A DNA stretch of 64,000 bases, taken from NCBI RefSeq assembly GCF_022230925.1, contig NZ_JAKKFH010000023.1, forward strand, positions 26,139-90,138, written 5' to 3'. This stretch comes from Micromonospora alfalfae. GTDB lineage: Bacteria > Actinomycetota > Actinomycetes > Mycobacteriales > Micromonosporaceae. Below the pieces are notes generated by a model. The model was not told where the DNA came from. It did no database searches and worked only from the letters and a program-made list of their open reading frames with translations. Made by a program: the position numbers and the translations under genes. Positions 32,315 through 40,753 of the stretch are shown here, one piece after another. Every line of letters begins with the position of its first letter. Within the stretch, counting starts at the first letter, position 1.

Positions 32315-33613
32315 GTGTCCACCCCGCCCGCGCGTCCTCGCGCCGCACTGCTCCTGCTGTCCTACCTCGCGTTCGTCAGCCTCGGCCTGCCCGACGGCCT
32401 GCTCGGCGTCAGCTGGCCCTCGATCCGGGGCGACTTCGACGTACCGACCGAGGCGGTCGGGTGGGTGCTCACCGCCGGCACCGTCGGCTATCTCACCTCC
32501 AGCGTGCTGGCCGGCTTCACGCTGGCAAGGGTCGGCGTGGGCGCCCTGCTCGCCGGCAGCACCCTGCTGGCCAGCCTGGCGCTGACCGGTTACTCGGTCA
32601 GCCCCGCGCTGGCGGTGCTGGTGGGCTGTGCGCTGCTGCTCGGGCTCGGCTCCGGCGCTGTCGACTCCGGGCTCAACGCGTACGCCGCCGGGGCCTTCGG
32701 GCCCCGCCACATGAACTGGTTGCACGCCTTCTTCGGCCTCGGCGTGGCCATCGGTCCACTGATCATGACCGCGGTGCTGAGCGCCGGGCTCGCCTGGCGC
32801 TGGGGTTACGGCATCGTGGCCGCCGCCCAACTGGTCCTCGCCGCCGCGTTCGCGCTGACCGTGCGGGCCTGGCACCGCGGCGCCCCAGCCGGAACCGAGG
32901 CGGGCGCGGCTGTCCACGGTGAGCCCGCTGCCACGGGTGCCGGGCCGGCGTCGACAGTCCAGGTTCCGGTCCGGGACACGCTGCGGCTGCCAGCGGTCTG
33001 GTCGGGGACGCTGGCCTTCGTGCTGTACGTGGCGATCGAGGTGTCCGCCGGGCTGTGGGCGTTCCTGCTGCTGACCGAGGGGCGCGGGCTCAGCGCGGCG
33101 CTGGCCGGTGGTTGCGTCTCCGCGTACTGGGGAAGCCTCTTCGTCGGTCGGGTGGTGCAGGGTCTGGTGGCCGAGCGCCTGGGGTCGGGGTTGGTGTTGC
33201 GGGTCAGCCTGGCCGGAATGGCCGCCGGCGCGGCGCTGATCGCCGTTCCCGGGCCGGCCGTCCTGGCGGTCCTCGGCCTGGTCGTTGTCGGTTTCGCCGC
33301 CGCACCGGTGTTTCCGCTGCTCACCCTCACCACCGCCGAACGGGTCGGCGCGGCGCACGCGGACCGGGCCATCGGCCTCCAGATCGGCGCCGCGGGCATC
33401 GGCGCGGCGCTCGTCCCGGCCGGGCTGGGCGTGCTGATCGGCAACACCTCGGTGGAGGTGCTGGGCTCGGCCCTGCTGGTGCTCGCGCTCGCGCTGATCG
33501 CGCTCTACGAGTCTGGCGCGCGCCGACCGGCTGCTGGGCCGCCAGTACCCGCCCGGCCCGGCAGCGACCGTCAGACGTCCGGCCCGGTACGGCCGGTGGT
33601 CGACGGGCGGTAG
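32315..33613 (+). CDS. MFS transporter
   Basis: 432 residues with 12 membrane helices split by a hydrophilic loop of about 45 residues after helix 6. The first helix carries LSYLAFVSLGLPDGLLGVSW, as in FucP/sugar-type and related MFS members, and GSGAVDSGLNAYAA and MNWLHAFFGLGVAIGPL follow. It may export or import a small solute; the substrate is not readable. The GTG start has no strong ribosome site. Its last 43 bp overlap the convergent small gene at 33571-33831, so one of the two C-termini may be mis-set. Confidence 0.82.
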   Translation: MSTPPARPRAALLLLSYLAFVSLGLPDGLLGVSWPSIRGDFDVPTEAVGWVLTAGTVGYLTSSVLAGFTLARVGVGALLAGSTLLASLALTGYSVSPALAVLVGCALLLGLGSGAVDSGLNAYAAGAFGPRHMNWLHAFFGLGVAIGPLIMTAVLSAGLAWRWGYGIVAAAQLVLAAAFALTVRAWHRGAPAGTEAGAAVHGEPAATGAGPASTVQVPVRDTLRLPAVWSGTLAFVLYVAIEVSAGLWAFLLLTEGRGLSAALAGGCVSAYWGSLFVGRVVQGLVAERLGSGLVLRVSLAGMAAGAALIAVPGPAVLAVLGLVVVGFAAAPVFPLLTLTTAERVGAAHADRAIGLQIGAAGIGAALVPAGLGVLIGNTSVEVLGSALLVLALALIALYESGARRPAAGPPVPARPGSDRQTSGPVRPVVDGR

Positions 33614-33831
33614 GCGCGCTGCGGGTCGGTGGCCTCCCGGCTGTTGCCCTGGGCCTGCCCGTCGCGGTCCGACGCGGCCGGCCCGTGCCCGAACGCGGCC
33701 TCCTCGCCGGCGTCGTTGCCCGTCACGTCGTCGGCCTGCCCGTCGAGGCTGGAACCCGACACCGCGCGCTCCAACTCCTCCAACGGAAGCCGCTCCTCGT
33801 CCCGCCACACCCTGATCTTGTCGTCGGTCAT
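33571..33831 (-). CDS. Small acidic hydrophilic protein, unknown
   Basis: 86 residues. MTDDKIRVWRDEERLPLEEL is followed by a disordered, glycine-, aspartate- and glutamine-rich tail. GAAGG lies 6 nt before the ATG. No family is recognised. It is the last gene of a same-strand run (YihY, DUF2795, SRPBCC, this gene), with 110 bp before it. The overlap with the MFS gene is 43 bp tail-to-tail. Confidence 0.55.
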   Translation of the reverse strand: MTDDKIRVWRDEERLPLEELERAVSGSSLDGQADDVTGNDAGEEAAFGHGPAASDRDGQAQGNSREATDPQRAYRPSTTGRTGPDV

Positions 33832-33941
33832 ACCTTCAGCGGTACCCGGGCACGATGATCGCAAACGGTGCCCGGCGAGCAGGCTCGGACACGGCGATGG
33901 CCGCCGGGATTCCGGCGGCCATCTCAGCTCACTGCTCAGCG

Positions 33942-34403
33942 TCACGGCTGCGGACGGTCCACCTGTCCGCGCCAGGCGCCGGTCTCCTGACCACGCCGCT
34001 CGATGTAGGTCTTGAACCGTTCCAGGTCGCCCTTGGCCCGTCGGTCGACGATGCCGAGCTTGTCGCCGGCCTGCTCGACCACGCCGTGCGGCTCGAACTC
34101 GAGCTGCAGGGTGACCCGGGTCTTGTCCTGGTCCAGTCGGTGGAAGGTCACCACGCCGGCCTGCTGCGCGCCGTCGGTCGAACGCCAGGCGACCCGCTCG
34201 TCGGGGAGCTGTTCGGTGATCTCCGCGTCGAACTCGCGCTTCACCCCGGCGATGTCCACCGTCCAGTGGGTCATCGTGTCGGAGAGCTGCCGAACCTCCT
34301 GCACACCCTCCATGAACTCGGGGAACTCCTCGAACTGCGTCCACTGGTCGTACGCGGTGCGTACGGGCACTGACACGTCCACATGTTCGGTAACGCCACT
34401 CAT
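33942..34403 (-). CDS. SRPBCC-family protein
   Basis: 153 residues. The START-like fold is indicated by VPVRTAYDQWTQFEEFPEFM, the middle VDIAGVKREFDAEITEQLPD, and a long C-terminal helix with KGDLERFKTYIERRG. Close relatives are cyclase/dehydrase-type proteins annotated as polyketide cyclases, but those in this kind of stress neighbourhood probably bind a hydrophobic ligand. AAGGAGG precedes the ATG. The DUF2795 gene is 52 bp upstream on the same strand. Confidence 0.85.
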   Translation of the reverse strand: MSGVTEHVDVSVPVRTAYDQWTQFEEFPEFMEGVQEVRQLSDTMTHWTVDIAGVKREFDAEITEQLPDERVAWRSTDGAQQAGVVTFHRLDQDKTRVTLQLEFEPHGVVEQAGDKLGIVDRRAKGDLERFKTYIERRGQETGAWRGQVDRPQP

Positions 34404-34455
34404 CGGGGAACCTCCTTCAGTCGCCGGTGGGTTGCGGATCGGGGGGCGATCCCGG

Positions 34456-34872
34456 TCACCAGCGAGTTGTCTCGTTCTTGTTGCCCAGCGCGGCCCACAC
34501 CTCGGAGACCGTCTGGTAGACGGTGCCCTCGGGCAGCCGTTCCAGCGCCGCCACGATGTCGTCCGGCGCCTCGTTCTCACGGGCGCTGGCAATGAGCACC
34601 AGACGGTCGCCCGGCAGCGCGCTCATCGAGATGAACCGGCCGAGCCGGCTGCGCTGCTCGACGTCCGTAGAGCTCATGCCCTGCGGGGTGCCGGTGCGCA
34701 GGTCGCCGGCCGGGGCGGTGGTCGTCTCCGGCTGGTCCTCGCCAGCCGGTTCCGGCACCCGCGACTCGTCGACCCGAGAGCCACCGGTCCCCGGCCCCTG
34801 TACGAGGCCGCTGACCTCCTGGCTCATCTGTTCGTCGATCCTCGGTCCGTGCTTGCTGTTGCCACGCTCCAT
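34456..34872 (-). CDS. DUF2795-domain protein
   Basis: 138 residues. The first 75 are disordered; the C-terminal 60 form the DUF2795 domain (LPGDRLVLIASARENEAPDD, then IVAALERLPEGTVYQTVSEV). The family is widespread in actinomycetes, sometimes as tandem domains, with unknown function. AGAAGG precedes the ATG. It sits between YihY and SRPBCC genes on the same strand. An ATG further upstream at 35076 falls inside the YihY gene and is not credible. Confidence 0.75.
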   Translation of the reverse strand: MERGNSKHGPRIDEQMSQEVSGLVQGPGTGGSRVDESRVPEPAGEDQPETTTAPAGDLRTGTPQGMSSTDVEQRSRLGRFISMSALPGDRLVLIASARENEAPDDIVAALERLPEGTVYQTVSEVWAALGNKNETTRW

Positions 34873-34972
34873 GCCTTCTGCGCTACCCGGCACCCCGCCC
34901 GGTAAACCGGCACCGGGCCACGAACCGGCCCTCGGCCCGGCGGCGATCCGGACACCACTGCCGAACGGGGGC

Positions 34973-35959
34973 TCACTCGTCGGCGGGCTTGCGGGGTGGC
35001 AGCACCGGCTCGTCCGGGTCCGGGTCGCCGGCCTGCAACTGCCGCCCGCGCTGCACCTCGGAGTTGATCTGCACACCGAGCATCAGCGCCGAGTTGGACA
35101 GGTAGAGCCAGACCAGGAACGCGATCGCCGCTCCGAGACTGCCGTAGGTGGTGTTGTACGAACCGAAGTTGGCCACGTAGAGGCCGAAGCCGAAGGAGGC
35201 CACCGCCCAGGAGATCAGGGCCACCGCGCCGCCCGGGGTGAGCCAGCGGAACCGGGGCTGGCGCACGTTGGGCGCGATCCAGAACAGCAGGGACAGCAGC
35301 ACCATCATGATCATGGCGAGGACCGGCCACTTCGCCACGCTCCACGTCGTGCGGGCCAGGCCGCCGGCATTGACCAGGTCGCCGACCGCATCGGTGACCG
35401 GCCCACTGACGATCAGGCCGAGGGCGACAACAGCGAGCAGCACCAGCGTGATCGCCGCCAGACCGATCTGTAGCGGCCGAAGCTTCCAGACCGGGCGGCC
35501 CTCGGTCACCCCGTAGACAGCGTTCGAGGCGCGGGTGAACGCGCCGATGAAACCCGACGCGGACCAGAGCGCGCCGAGCAGGCCGAAGCTCAGCAGCAGC
35601 TTGGGGTTGCTCTGGTCGAGCACCACGGTCCGGATCACCCCGACCACGCCGCCCTCGTCGTTGGTCAGCACCGACCCGGCACCCACCTGGTTGGCCAGGT
35701 CGACCACCGTGTCCAGGGTCCGCTCCCCATCGGAGACCAGGCCGACCAACGCCACCACCACGATGGCGGACGGAAAGAGCGCCAGCACCCCGTAGTAGGT
35801 CAGCGCGGCGGCCCAGTCGGAGCAGTTGTCGTTGACGAAGTTCTGCACGCTGCGGACCAGCACCCCGCGCCAGGTCCGCCAGCTCAACTGCCGCATCCGT
35901 CGGGGCACCCGGGTGCCCGGTGTGCCGTCGAGCGTCGTACCGGGCTCCGTGGTCGTCAT
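34973..35959 (-). CDS. YihY/BrkB-family inner membrane protein
   Basis: 328 residues, six membrane helices. The family signature is present: CSDWAAALTYYGVLALFPSA, LLWSASGFIGAF-type segment GALWSASGFIGAFTRASNAV, and GAAIAFLVWLYLSNSALMLG, then VQINSEVQR. The family was once called ribonuclease BN in error; its members are membrane proteins of unknown transport role. The acidic, proline-rich tail ends LPPRKPADE. GGGAGCG precedes the ATG. The location in a stress-type cluster suggests an envelope role, by inference. Confidence 0.88.
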   Translation of the reverse strand: MTTTEPGTTLDGTPGTRVPRRMRQLSWRTWRGVLVRSVQNFVNDNCSDWAAALTYYGVLALFPSAIVVVALVGLVSDGERTLDTVVDLANQVGAGSVLTNDEGGVVGVIRTVVLDQSNPKLLLSFGLLGALWSASGFIGAFTRASNAVYGVTEGRPVWKLRPLQIGLAAITLVLLAVVALGLIVSGPVTDAVGDLVNAGGLARTTWSVAKWPVLAMIMMVLLSLLFWIAPNVRQPRFRWLTPGGAVALISWAVASFGFGLYVANFGSYNTTYGSLGAAIAFLVWLYLSNSALMLGVQINSEVQRGRQLQAGDPDPDEPVLPPRKPADE

Positions 35960-36135
35960 GCCCGCTCCCTGCGCCCCGGCCACCGGATGACCGGTCGTCC
36001 GGTCTGGCCTGGCCCGCCGGTACCCGGATGGTGAAATCGACAAACCCACCCGGTCCCCGACCGGCGTCGCTAGGGTTTGCCGCCCGGTCACCGGGGAACG
36101 GTCACAGTGACACTGTCGACACGGAGGAGGACGAG

Positions 36136-36537
36136 ATGCCACGGCGCGAAGACCTGCCCAGCACGCTGCGACGCTCCCCGGAGAAGGCGCAGCGCACCTG
36201 GGAGAAGACGCACGACTCGGCGGTCGAGACCTACGGCGAGGGGGAGCGGTCGCACCGCACCGCCTTCGCCGCAGTGAAGCATCAGTTCGAGAAGGTGGGC
36301 GACCACTGGGAGCCGAAGGGTCGCAAGGGCCCCAGCGACCAGCAGGCCGCCGGCGGCGGGCCGGAACGACGGGCCCCCACCGCGGGCGGCGTGGACGCCA
36401 ACGCCACAAAGGACCACCTGATGTCGGTGGCCCGCAAACTCGACGTGCCCGGGCGGTCCAGCATGACCAAACCGGAGCTGGTCACCGCCATCGAGAAGGC
36501 AAACGACCGCGCCACCCGCAAGGCCCGCGGCGACTGA
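36136..36537 (+). CDS. ChaB-domain protein with SAP/Rho-N-like C-terminus
   Basis: 133 residues. The ChaB domain occupies about 1-62 (LPSTLRRSPEKAQRTWEKTH, then AFAAVKHQFEKVGDHW). A linker follows, and then a small helix-extended-helix motif (KDHLMSVARKLDVPGRSSMT, then KPELVTAIEKA) like SAP or Rho-N nucleic-acid-binding modules. ChaB is named for a cation-transport regulator, but here nucleic-acid binding is as likely. GGAGGAGG precedes the ATG; a TAGGGT at 36071-36076 and a GTCACAGTGAC palindrome at 36101-36111 lie upstream. Confidence 0.85.
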   Translation: MPRREDLPSTLRRSPEKAQRTWEKTHDSAVETYGEGERSHRTAFAAVKHQFEKVGDHWEPKGRKGPSDQQAAGGGPERRAPTAGGVDANATKDHLMSVARKLDVPGRSSMTKPELVTAIEKANDRATRKARGD

Positions 36538-36570
36538 CCCCAGCCACACCGGAGCACAACCGACGCGGTA

Positions 36571-36601
36571 CGGGCGGACGCGCCACCCCTGCGTCCGCCC
36601 G
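36571..36601. terminator. Bidirectional hairpin
   Basis: CGGGCGGACGC pairs perfectly with GCGTCCGCCCG (11 bp) around a 9-nt loop, between the ChaB gene and the convergent aldehyde dehydrogenase gene. Confidence 0.8.
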
Positions 36602-36607
36602 CACCGT

Positions 36608-38041
36608 TCACCAGTGCCCGCCCCCGGGCGCCTCGATGTGTACCGCCTTCGTGGCGGTGAACTCGTCCAGCAGCTCCGGGCCGTACCCGAAGCCCTGCCC
36701 GCTGGCCCGACGCGGATGCGCGGCACCCCCCGGCGCGCCCCCGAACACCGCGTTGACCTTGACCGTGCCCACCGGGAGCTCCCGCCAGGCCCGCTGCGCG
36801 TGACTCATCGACGCTGTCAGCACCGTGGCGGCCAGCCCGTACGGTGAGTCCGCAGCGCAACGCAGCGCCTCGTCGAACGAGTCGACGACCACCACCGGGG
36901 CGACCGGCCCGAAGGTCTCCTCCCGGACCAGCGGCATGTCGTGGCGGCAGTCGGTGACGACGGTGGCCGGGTAGAACGCCCCCGGCCCGTCCGGCACCTC
37001 GCCGCCGACCCGCACCCGCGCGCCGTCGGCCACAGCGGCCGCCACCTGCCCGTGCACGTGGTCCCGGTGCCGCCTGTCGACCAGCGGGCCCAGCTCGGTG
37101 CCCGGGTCCCGCCCCGGCCCGACCCGCAGCGCTCCCGCGCGTCGTACCAGCGCGGCCACGAAGTCGTCGGCCACCTCCCGGTGCACGTAGAGCCGCTCCA
37201 CCGCCACGCAGATCTGCCCGGCGTTGGCGAACGCGCCGAGCGCTGCCTGCTCCGCCGCCCACTCCGGGTCGATGCCCGCGTCCACTATCAACGGGTCACT
37301 GCCGCCGTTCTCCAGGAGCACCTTCGCGCCGGTGCGGGCCGCCGCGGCGGCGATCGCCCGCCCGGTCGCTGTGGAACCCACGTGGGCCACCACGTCGACG
37401 TCCTGCGCCGCCAGTGCCGCACCCACCTCCGGGCCGCCGGTGAGCAGTGACAACACACCGGCCGGCAGCGCCTGGTCCAGTGCTCGGGCCAGCAGCCACC
37501 CCGTCGCCGGTGCCCGTTCGCTCGGCTTGTAGAGCACCACGTTCCCGGTCACCACTGCCGCGCCGAGCAGTCCACAGGAGACCGCCACCGGGTCGTTCCA
37601 GGGGGTGATCGCCGCGACCACCCCGCGTGGCTGCGGGGTCAGGAAGTCCAGCGCGTCGGGTTCGCCGTTCAGCGTGCGCCCGCCGCGCAGCGGTGCCAGC
37701 TCCGCATACTGTCGCAGGGTGCCGATCCCCGCCTCGACGCCGCCGCGCGCGTCCGCCAACGGCTTGCCCATCTCCGCGGTGACCGCCGCCGCCAACTCGT
37801 CGATGACCGCCTCCACCGCGTCCGCGGCCCGGTGCACCGCCGCCGCCCGTTCCGCCGGGGCGGTCGCCGCCCACTGGGCCGCCGCGTTGCGGGCCGCCTG
37901 GGTCGCCTTGCCCACCTCGTCGGCCGTGGCCACCGGCACCGTGCTCACCGGCGCGTCGTCCGCCGGATCACGCACGACCAGTTCGCCGCCGTCGCCGCCC
38001 GCACCCCACACTCCGCCCACCAGCTGCGCAACCGTGTACAT
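36608..38041 (-). CDS. Aldehyde dehydrogenase family protein
   Basis: 477 residues, normal length. The NAD(P)-binding and catalytic landmarks are ITPWNDPVAV, KPSERAPATG, GSTATGRAIA, LENGGSDPLIVDAGID (glutamate region) and FANAGQICVAVERLYV, where the cysteine is the nucleophile. The enzyme should oxidise an aldehyde to the acid in the cytoplasm. No Shine-Dalgarno site is seen before the ATG at 38039-38041; the open frame continues upstream across the divergent gene but lacks family sequence. It is divergent from a flavoprotein gene, with 72 bp between the starts. Confidence 0.88.
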   Translation of the reverse strand: MYTVAQLVGGVWGAGGDGGELVVRDPADDAPVSTVPVATADEVGKATQAARNAAAQWAATAPAERAAAVHRAADAVEAVIDELAAAVTAEMGKPLADARGGVEAGIGTLRQYAELAPLRGGRTLNGEPDALDFLTPQPRGVVAAITPWNDPVAVSCGLLGAAVVTGNVVLYKPSERAPATGWLLARALDQALPAGVLSLLTGGPEVGAALAAQDVDVVAHVGSTATGRAIAAAAARTGAKVLLENGGSDPLIVDAGIDPEWAAEQAALGAFANAGQICVAVERLYVHREVADDFVAALVRRAGALRVGPGRDPGTELGPLVDRRHRDHVHGQVAAAVADGARVRVGGEVPDGPGAFYPATVVTDCRHDMPLVREETFGPVAPVVVVDSFDEALRCAADSPYGLAATVLTASMSHAQRAWRELPVGTVKVNAVFGGAPGGAAHPRRASGQGFGYGPELLDEFTATKAVHIEAPGGGHW

Positions 38042-38072
38042 GCGGCGCTGGATGCCCCGGCCTCGGCGAGGC

Positions 38073-38082
38073 AAACGCGTTT
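38073..38082. promoter_or_regulatory. Palindrome in a divergent promoter
   Basis: AAACGCGTTT is a perfect 10-bp palindrome in the 72-bp gap between the aldehyde dehydrogenase and flavoprotein genes. It could be a shared operator, but no regulator gene is adjacent. Confidence 0.3.
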
Positions 38083-38101
38083 CGCCCGGTTGCGCGCCGG
38101 G

Positions 38102-38107
38102 TAGGCG
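38102..38107 (+). promoter_or_regulatory. -10-like TAGGCG, leaderless start
   Basis: TAGGCG ends 6 nt before the ATG at 38114, with no ribosome site, consistent with a leaderless message. Confidence 0.4.
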
Positions 38108-38113
38108 GATCCG

Positions 38114-39736
38114 ATGACAACCACCACCGCGCAGAGCGCGGACGCCGTCGTCGTCGGGGCCGGGCACAACGGCCTCGTGGCGGCCAACCTGCTGGCCGAC
38201 GCCGGCTGGGACGTGGTGGTGCTGGAAGCGACAGCGGTGCCCGGCGGCGCGGTCCGCTCCGCGGAGGTCACCGCGCCCGGCTACCTCAGCGACCTCTACA
38301 GCTCGTTCTACCCCCTCGGGTACGCCTCGCCGGTGCTGGGCGGCCTGGACCTGGGTCGACACGGACTGTCCTGGCGGCACTCGCCGGACGTGCTGGCGCA
38401 CCTGCTGCCCGACGGTCGGGCCGCGGTGATCAATCGGGATCCGGACGTCACGGCGGCGTCGCTGGAGCAGTTCGCCCCCGGGGACGGTAAGCGCTGGCTC
38501 AACGCGTACACCGACTGGCTCGACGTGGCCGAGCCGATGCTGGAGGCGATCACCTCGCCCTTCCCGCCGGTACGCGGCGGGTTGGGCCTGCTGCGTCGGT
38601 TGCGCGTCGCGGGCGCGCTGCGACTCGCGCGCCGGCTCGTCGTGCCGGTCCGCAAACTTGGCGACGAACTCTTCGACGGTCCCGGCGGGCCGGCCCTGCT
38701 GGCCGGCTGTGCCCTGCACACCGACCTCTCCCCGGAGGAGGCCGGCTCCGGGGTGTACGGCTGGCTGCTGGCCATGCTCGGCCAGCAGGTCGGCTGGCCG
38801 GTGCCGAACGGCGGCGCGCAGCAGATCACCAACGCGCTGGTGGATCGGCTACAGGCGCGCGGCGGGACGATCATCTACGGTGCCCGGGCCGATCGGGTGC
38901 TCACCGCCCGGGGTCGGGCGATGGGGGTCCGGACCGTCGGCGGCGCGCTGTGGCGGGCCCGGCGGGCCGTGCTCGCCGACGTACCCGCGCCGGCGCTCTA
39001 TCTCGACCTGGTCGGCGCCGCGGCACTGCCGTCCCGGCTGGTGGAGGACCTGGCGCACTTCCGGTGGGACGGCTCCACGCTGAAGGTGGACTGGGCGCTC
39101 TCCGCGCCGGTGCCCTGGACGAACCGGCAGTTGGCCGGCGCCGGCACCGTGCACCTCGGCGCGGACCTGAACGGGCTCACCCACTACGCCAGCGAGCTGG
39201 CCCGAGGTGAGCTGCCCCGCGACCCGTTCCTGCTGGTCGGGCAGATGTCGGTGGCGGACCCGAGCCACTCCCCGTCGGGCACCGAGTCGCTCTGGTCGTA
39301 CACCCATCTGCCGTTCCGGCGGAACTGGCGGGCCGAGGAGGTCGCCGGGCACGTGCAGCGGATGGAGGACGTGCTGGAGGCTGCGGCCCCGGGTTTCCGG
39401 CGCCTGATCGTGGGCCGACACGTGGCCGGACCGGCCGACCTGGAGAAGGGCAACCCGAGCCTGGTCGGTGGCACGCTCGGCGGCGGGACCGCCGCCGCGT
39501 ACCAGCAGCTCTTCCTACGCCCGATCCCTGGCCTGGGCCGGGCGGACACCCCGGTGGACCGGCTCTTCCTGGCCAGCGCGTCGGCGCACCCCGGCGGCGG
39601 TGTGCACGGCGCACCGGGCGCGAACGCGGCCCGCGCCGCGCTGGCCCGCGACCGCGCGCTCACCGGCCGCGCCTACGCCGTAGCCGTCTCCGCCGCCCAC
39701 CGCGCCATCTACCCCAACCAACCGCCCACCCCCTGA
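38114..39736 (+). CDS. Phytoene-desaturase-like FAD-dependent oxidoreductase
   Basis: 540 residues. The FAD-binding N-terminus reads AVVVGAGHNGLVAANLLADA, followed by LEATAVPGGAVRSAE. The C-terminus has the closing pattern RLFLASASAHPGGGVHGAPG, typical of the phytoene dehydrogenase/CrtI-related family whose members desaturate or isomerise isoprenoids or oxidise other lipids. No carotenoid genes (phytoene synthase, GGPP synthase) are nearby, so a carotenoid role is not supported. The nearest partner is the divergent aldehyde dehydrogenase. It is followed by a long palindrome. Confidence 0.83.
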   Translation: MTTTTAQSADAVVVGAGHNGLVAANLLADAGWDVVVLEATAVPGGAVRSAEVTAPGYLSDLYSSFYPLGYASPVLGGLDLGRHGLSWRHSPDVLAHLLPDGRAAVINRDPDVTAASLEQFAPGDGKRWLNAYTDWLDVAEPMLEAITSPFPPVRGGLGLLRRLRVAGALRLARRLVVPVRKLGDELFDGPGGPALLAGCALHTDLSPEEAGSGVYGWLLAMLGQQVGWPVPNGGAQQITNALVDRLQARGGTIIYGARADRVLTARGRAMGVRTVGGALWRARRAVLADVPAPALYLDLVGAAALPSRLVEDLAHFRWDGSTLKVDWALSAPVPWTNRQLAGAGTVHLGADLNGLTHYASELARGELPRDPFLLVGQMSVADPSHSPSGTESLWSYTHLPFRRNWRAEEVAGHVQRMEDVLEAAAPGFRRLIVGRHVAGPADLEKGNPSLVGGTLGGGTAAAYQQLFLRPIPGLGRADTPVDRLFLASASAHPGGGVHGAPGANAARAALARDRALTGRAYAVAVSAAHRAIYPNQPPTP

Positions 39737-39742
39737 GCTCTC

Positions 39743-39802
39743 GGTGATCAAGAGGTTTGCGTCGCCAGCGTCGGCGGATCTGACGCAAAGCTCTTGATCA
39801 CC
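39743..39802. repeat. Long intergenic palindrome, family B
   Basis: GGTGATCAAGAG at 39743-39754 and TTTGCGTC at 39756-39763 pair with 39782-39802, leaving one G/G mismatch (39755 against 39790), so the arms are 21 bp with an 18-nt loop. It sits between convergent genes, like the palindrome at 24241-24313, but the sequences are unrelated. The A/T content is higher than that of the neighbours. It may act as a terminator or be a dispersed repeat. Confidence 0.7.
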
Positions 39803-39836
39803 CAGGCGGGGTGGGAGGGGGAGGCGTGGGGTGGGG

Positions 39837-40604
39837 TTAGCGGGTGATGTTGCGGTGTTTGCTGCGCAGGCGGAAGGGCATGAGTGCGCTCTCCACCTTC
39901 GTCGCTGTGGTCATTTTGGAGACGCCGTCGCGCCGCTCCTCGAAACGGATCGGCACCTCCAGGATGGTGTGCCCCAGCTTGGTGGCGAGGTAGTGCATCT
40001 CCACCTGGAAGCTGTAGCCGTTGGACTGCACCCGCTCCAGGTCGATGTCGCGCAGGGCTTCGGCCTGCCAGATCTTGAAGCCGGCGGTGAGGTCCCGGAT
40101 GCGTACCCGCAGCAGGGTGTGCACGTAGAGGTTGGCCCAGCCGCTGAGCGCCCGGCGGTAGAGCGGCCAGTTCTCGTCAAGCTCGCCGCCGGGCACGTAC
40201 CGGGAACCGATCACCACGCTGGCCTGGGTGGAGAGCAGCGCGCCGAGCATCCCCGGCAGCGCCTCGGGCGGGTGCGAGAGGTCGGCGTCCATCTGCGCCA
40301 CGTACTCGGCGCCGCCCTCGATCGCCCGGGTCATCCCGTCCACGTACGCCCGGCCGAGGCCTTCCTTGCCGGCGCGGTGCACGACCTCGACCCGGTCGGG
40401 GTGCTCGATGGCCAACTTGTCGGCCACCTCCCCGGTGCCGTCGGGGGAGTTGTCGTCGGCGACGAGGATGCGCAGCCCCGGCAGCGGCAGCTCGAGCAGT
40501 CGCTCGACCAGCGTCGGGAGGTTGCCCGCCTCGTTGTAGGTGGGCACGACGACGGTCAGGCGTGCGTCCCGCCACGGCGACGGCAACTGCACCGGCTTGA
40601 TCAT
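39837..40604 (-). CDS. GT2 glycosyltransferase, polyprenol-phosphate mannose synthase-like
   Basis: 255 residues from the chosen ATG. The GT-A fold shows VVVPTYNEAGNLPTLVERLL, VADDNSPDGTGEVADKLA, QMDADLSHPPE (the DxD-type metal site) and FKIWQAEALRDIDL. This is the dolichol/polyprenol-monophosphomannose synthase family, which makes the lipid-linked mannose donor for protein O-mannosylation and lipoglycans. It lacks the extra C-terminal membrane domain that some actinobacterial enzymes have. GAGG lies about 6 nt before the ATG at 40604; ATGs at 40613 and 40637 are alternatives. Confidence 0.87.
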   Translation of the reverse strand: MIKPVQLPSPWRDARLTVVVPTYNEAGNLPTLVERLLELPLPGLRILVADDNSPDGTGEVADKLAIEHPDRVEVVHRAGKEGLGRAYVDGMTRAIEGGAEYVAQMDADLSHPPEALPGMLGALLSTQASVVIGSRYVPGGELDENWPLYRRALSGWANLYVHTLLRVRIRDLTAGFKIWQAEALRDIDLERVQSNGYSFQVEMHYLATKLGHTILEVPIRFEERRDGVSKMTTATKVESALMPFRLRSKHRNITR

Positions 40605-40753
40605 GTCGGTCATCCTCGGTTTGCGGACAAGGGTCATGCAAAGGGTATCTAGTTCCCGGATTTGGTCCGAGGGAGGCACCCCTTCCGGGCGTTGCGGACT
40701 TTCGCCGCCTACCGTGCGCGGGCGTCGAAGCCCTGGTCAGGGGCTCGTTCTGG

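Noticed and set aside
31440..34400. Genomic island or prophage because of many small hypothetical genes
   Set aside because: Composition and codon use match the flanks, and there are no tRNA, integrase, transposase or phage genes.
38114..39736. Carotenoid biosynthesis locus
   Set aside because: The flavoprotein is CrtI-like, but no phytoene synthase, GGPP synthase or cyclase is near, so the name would over-read the family.
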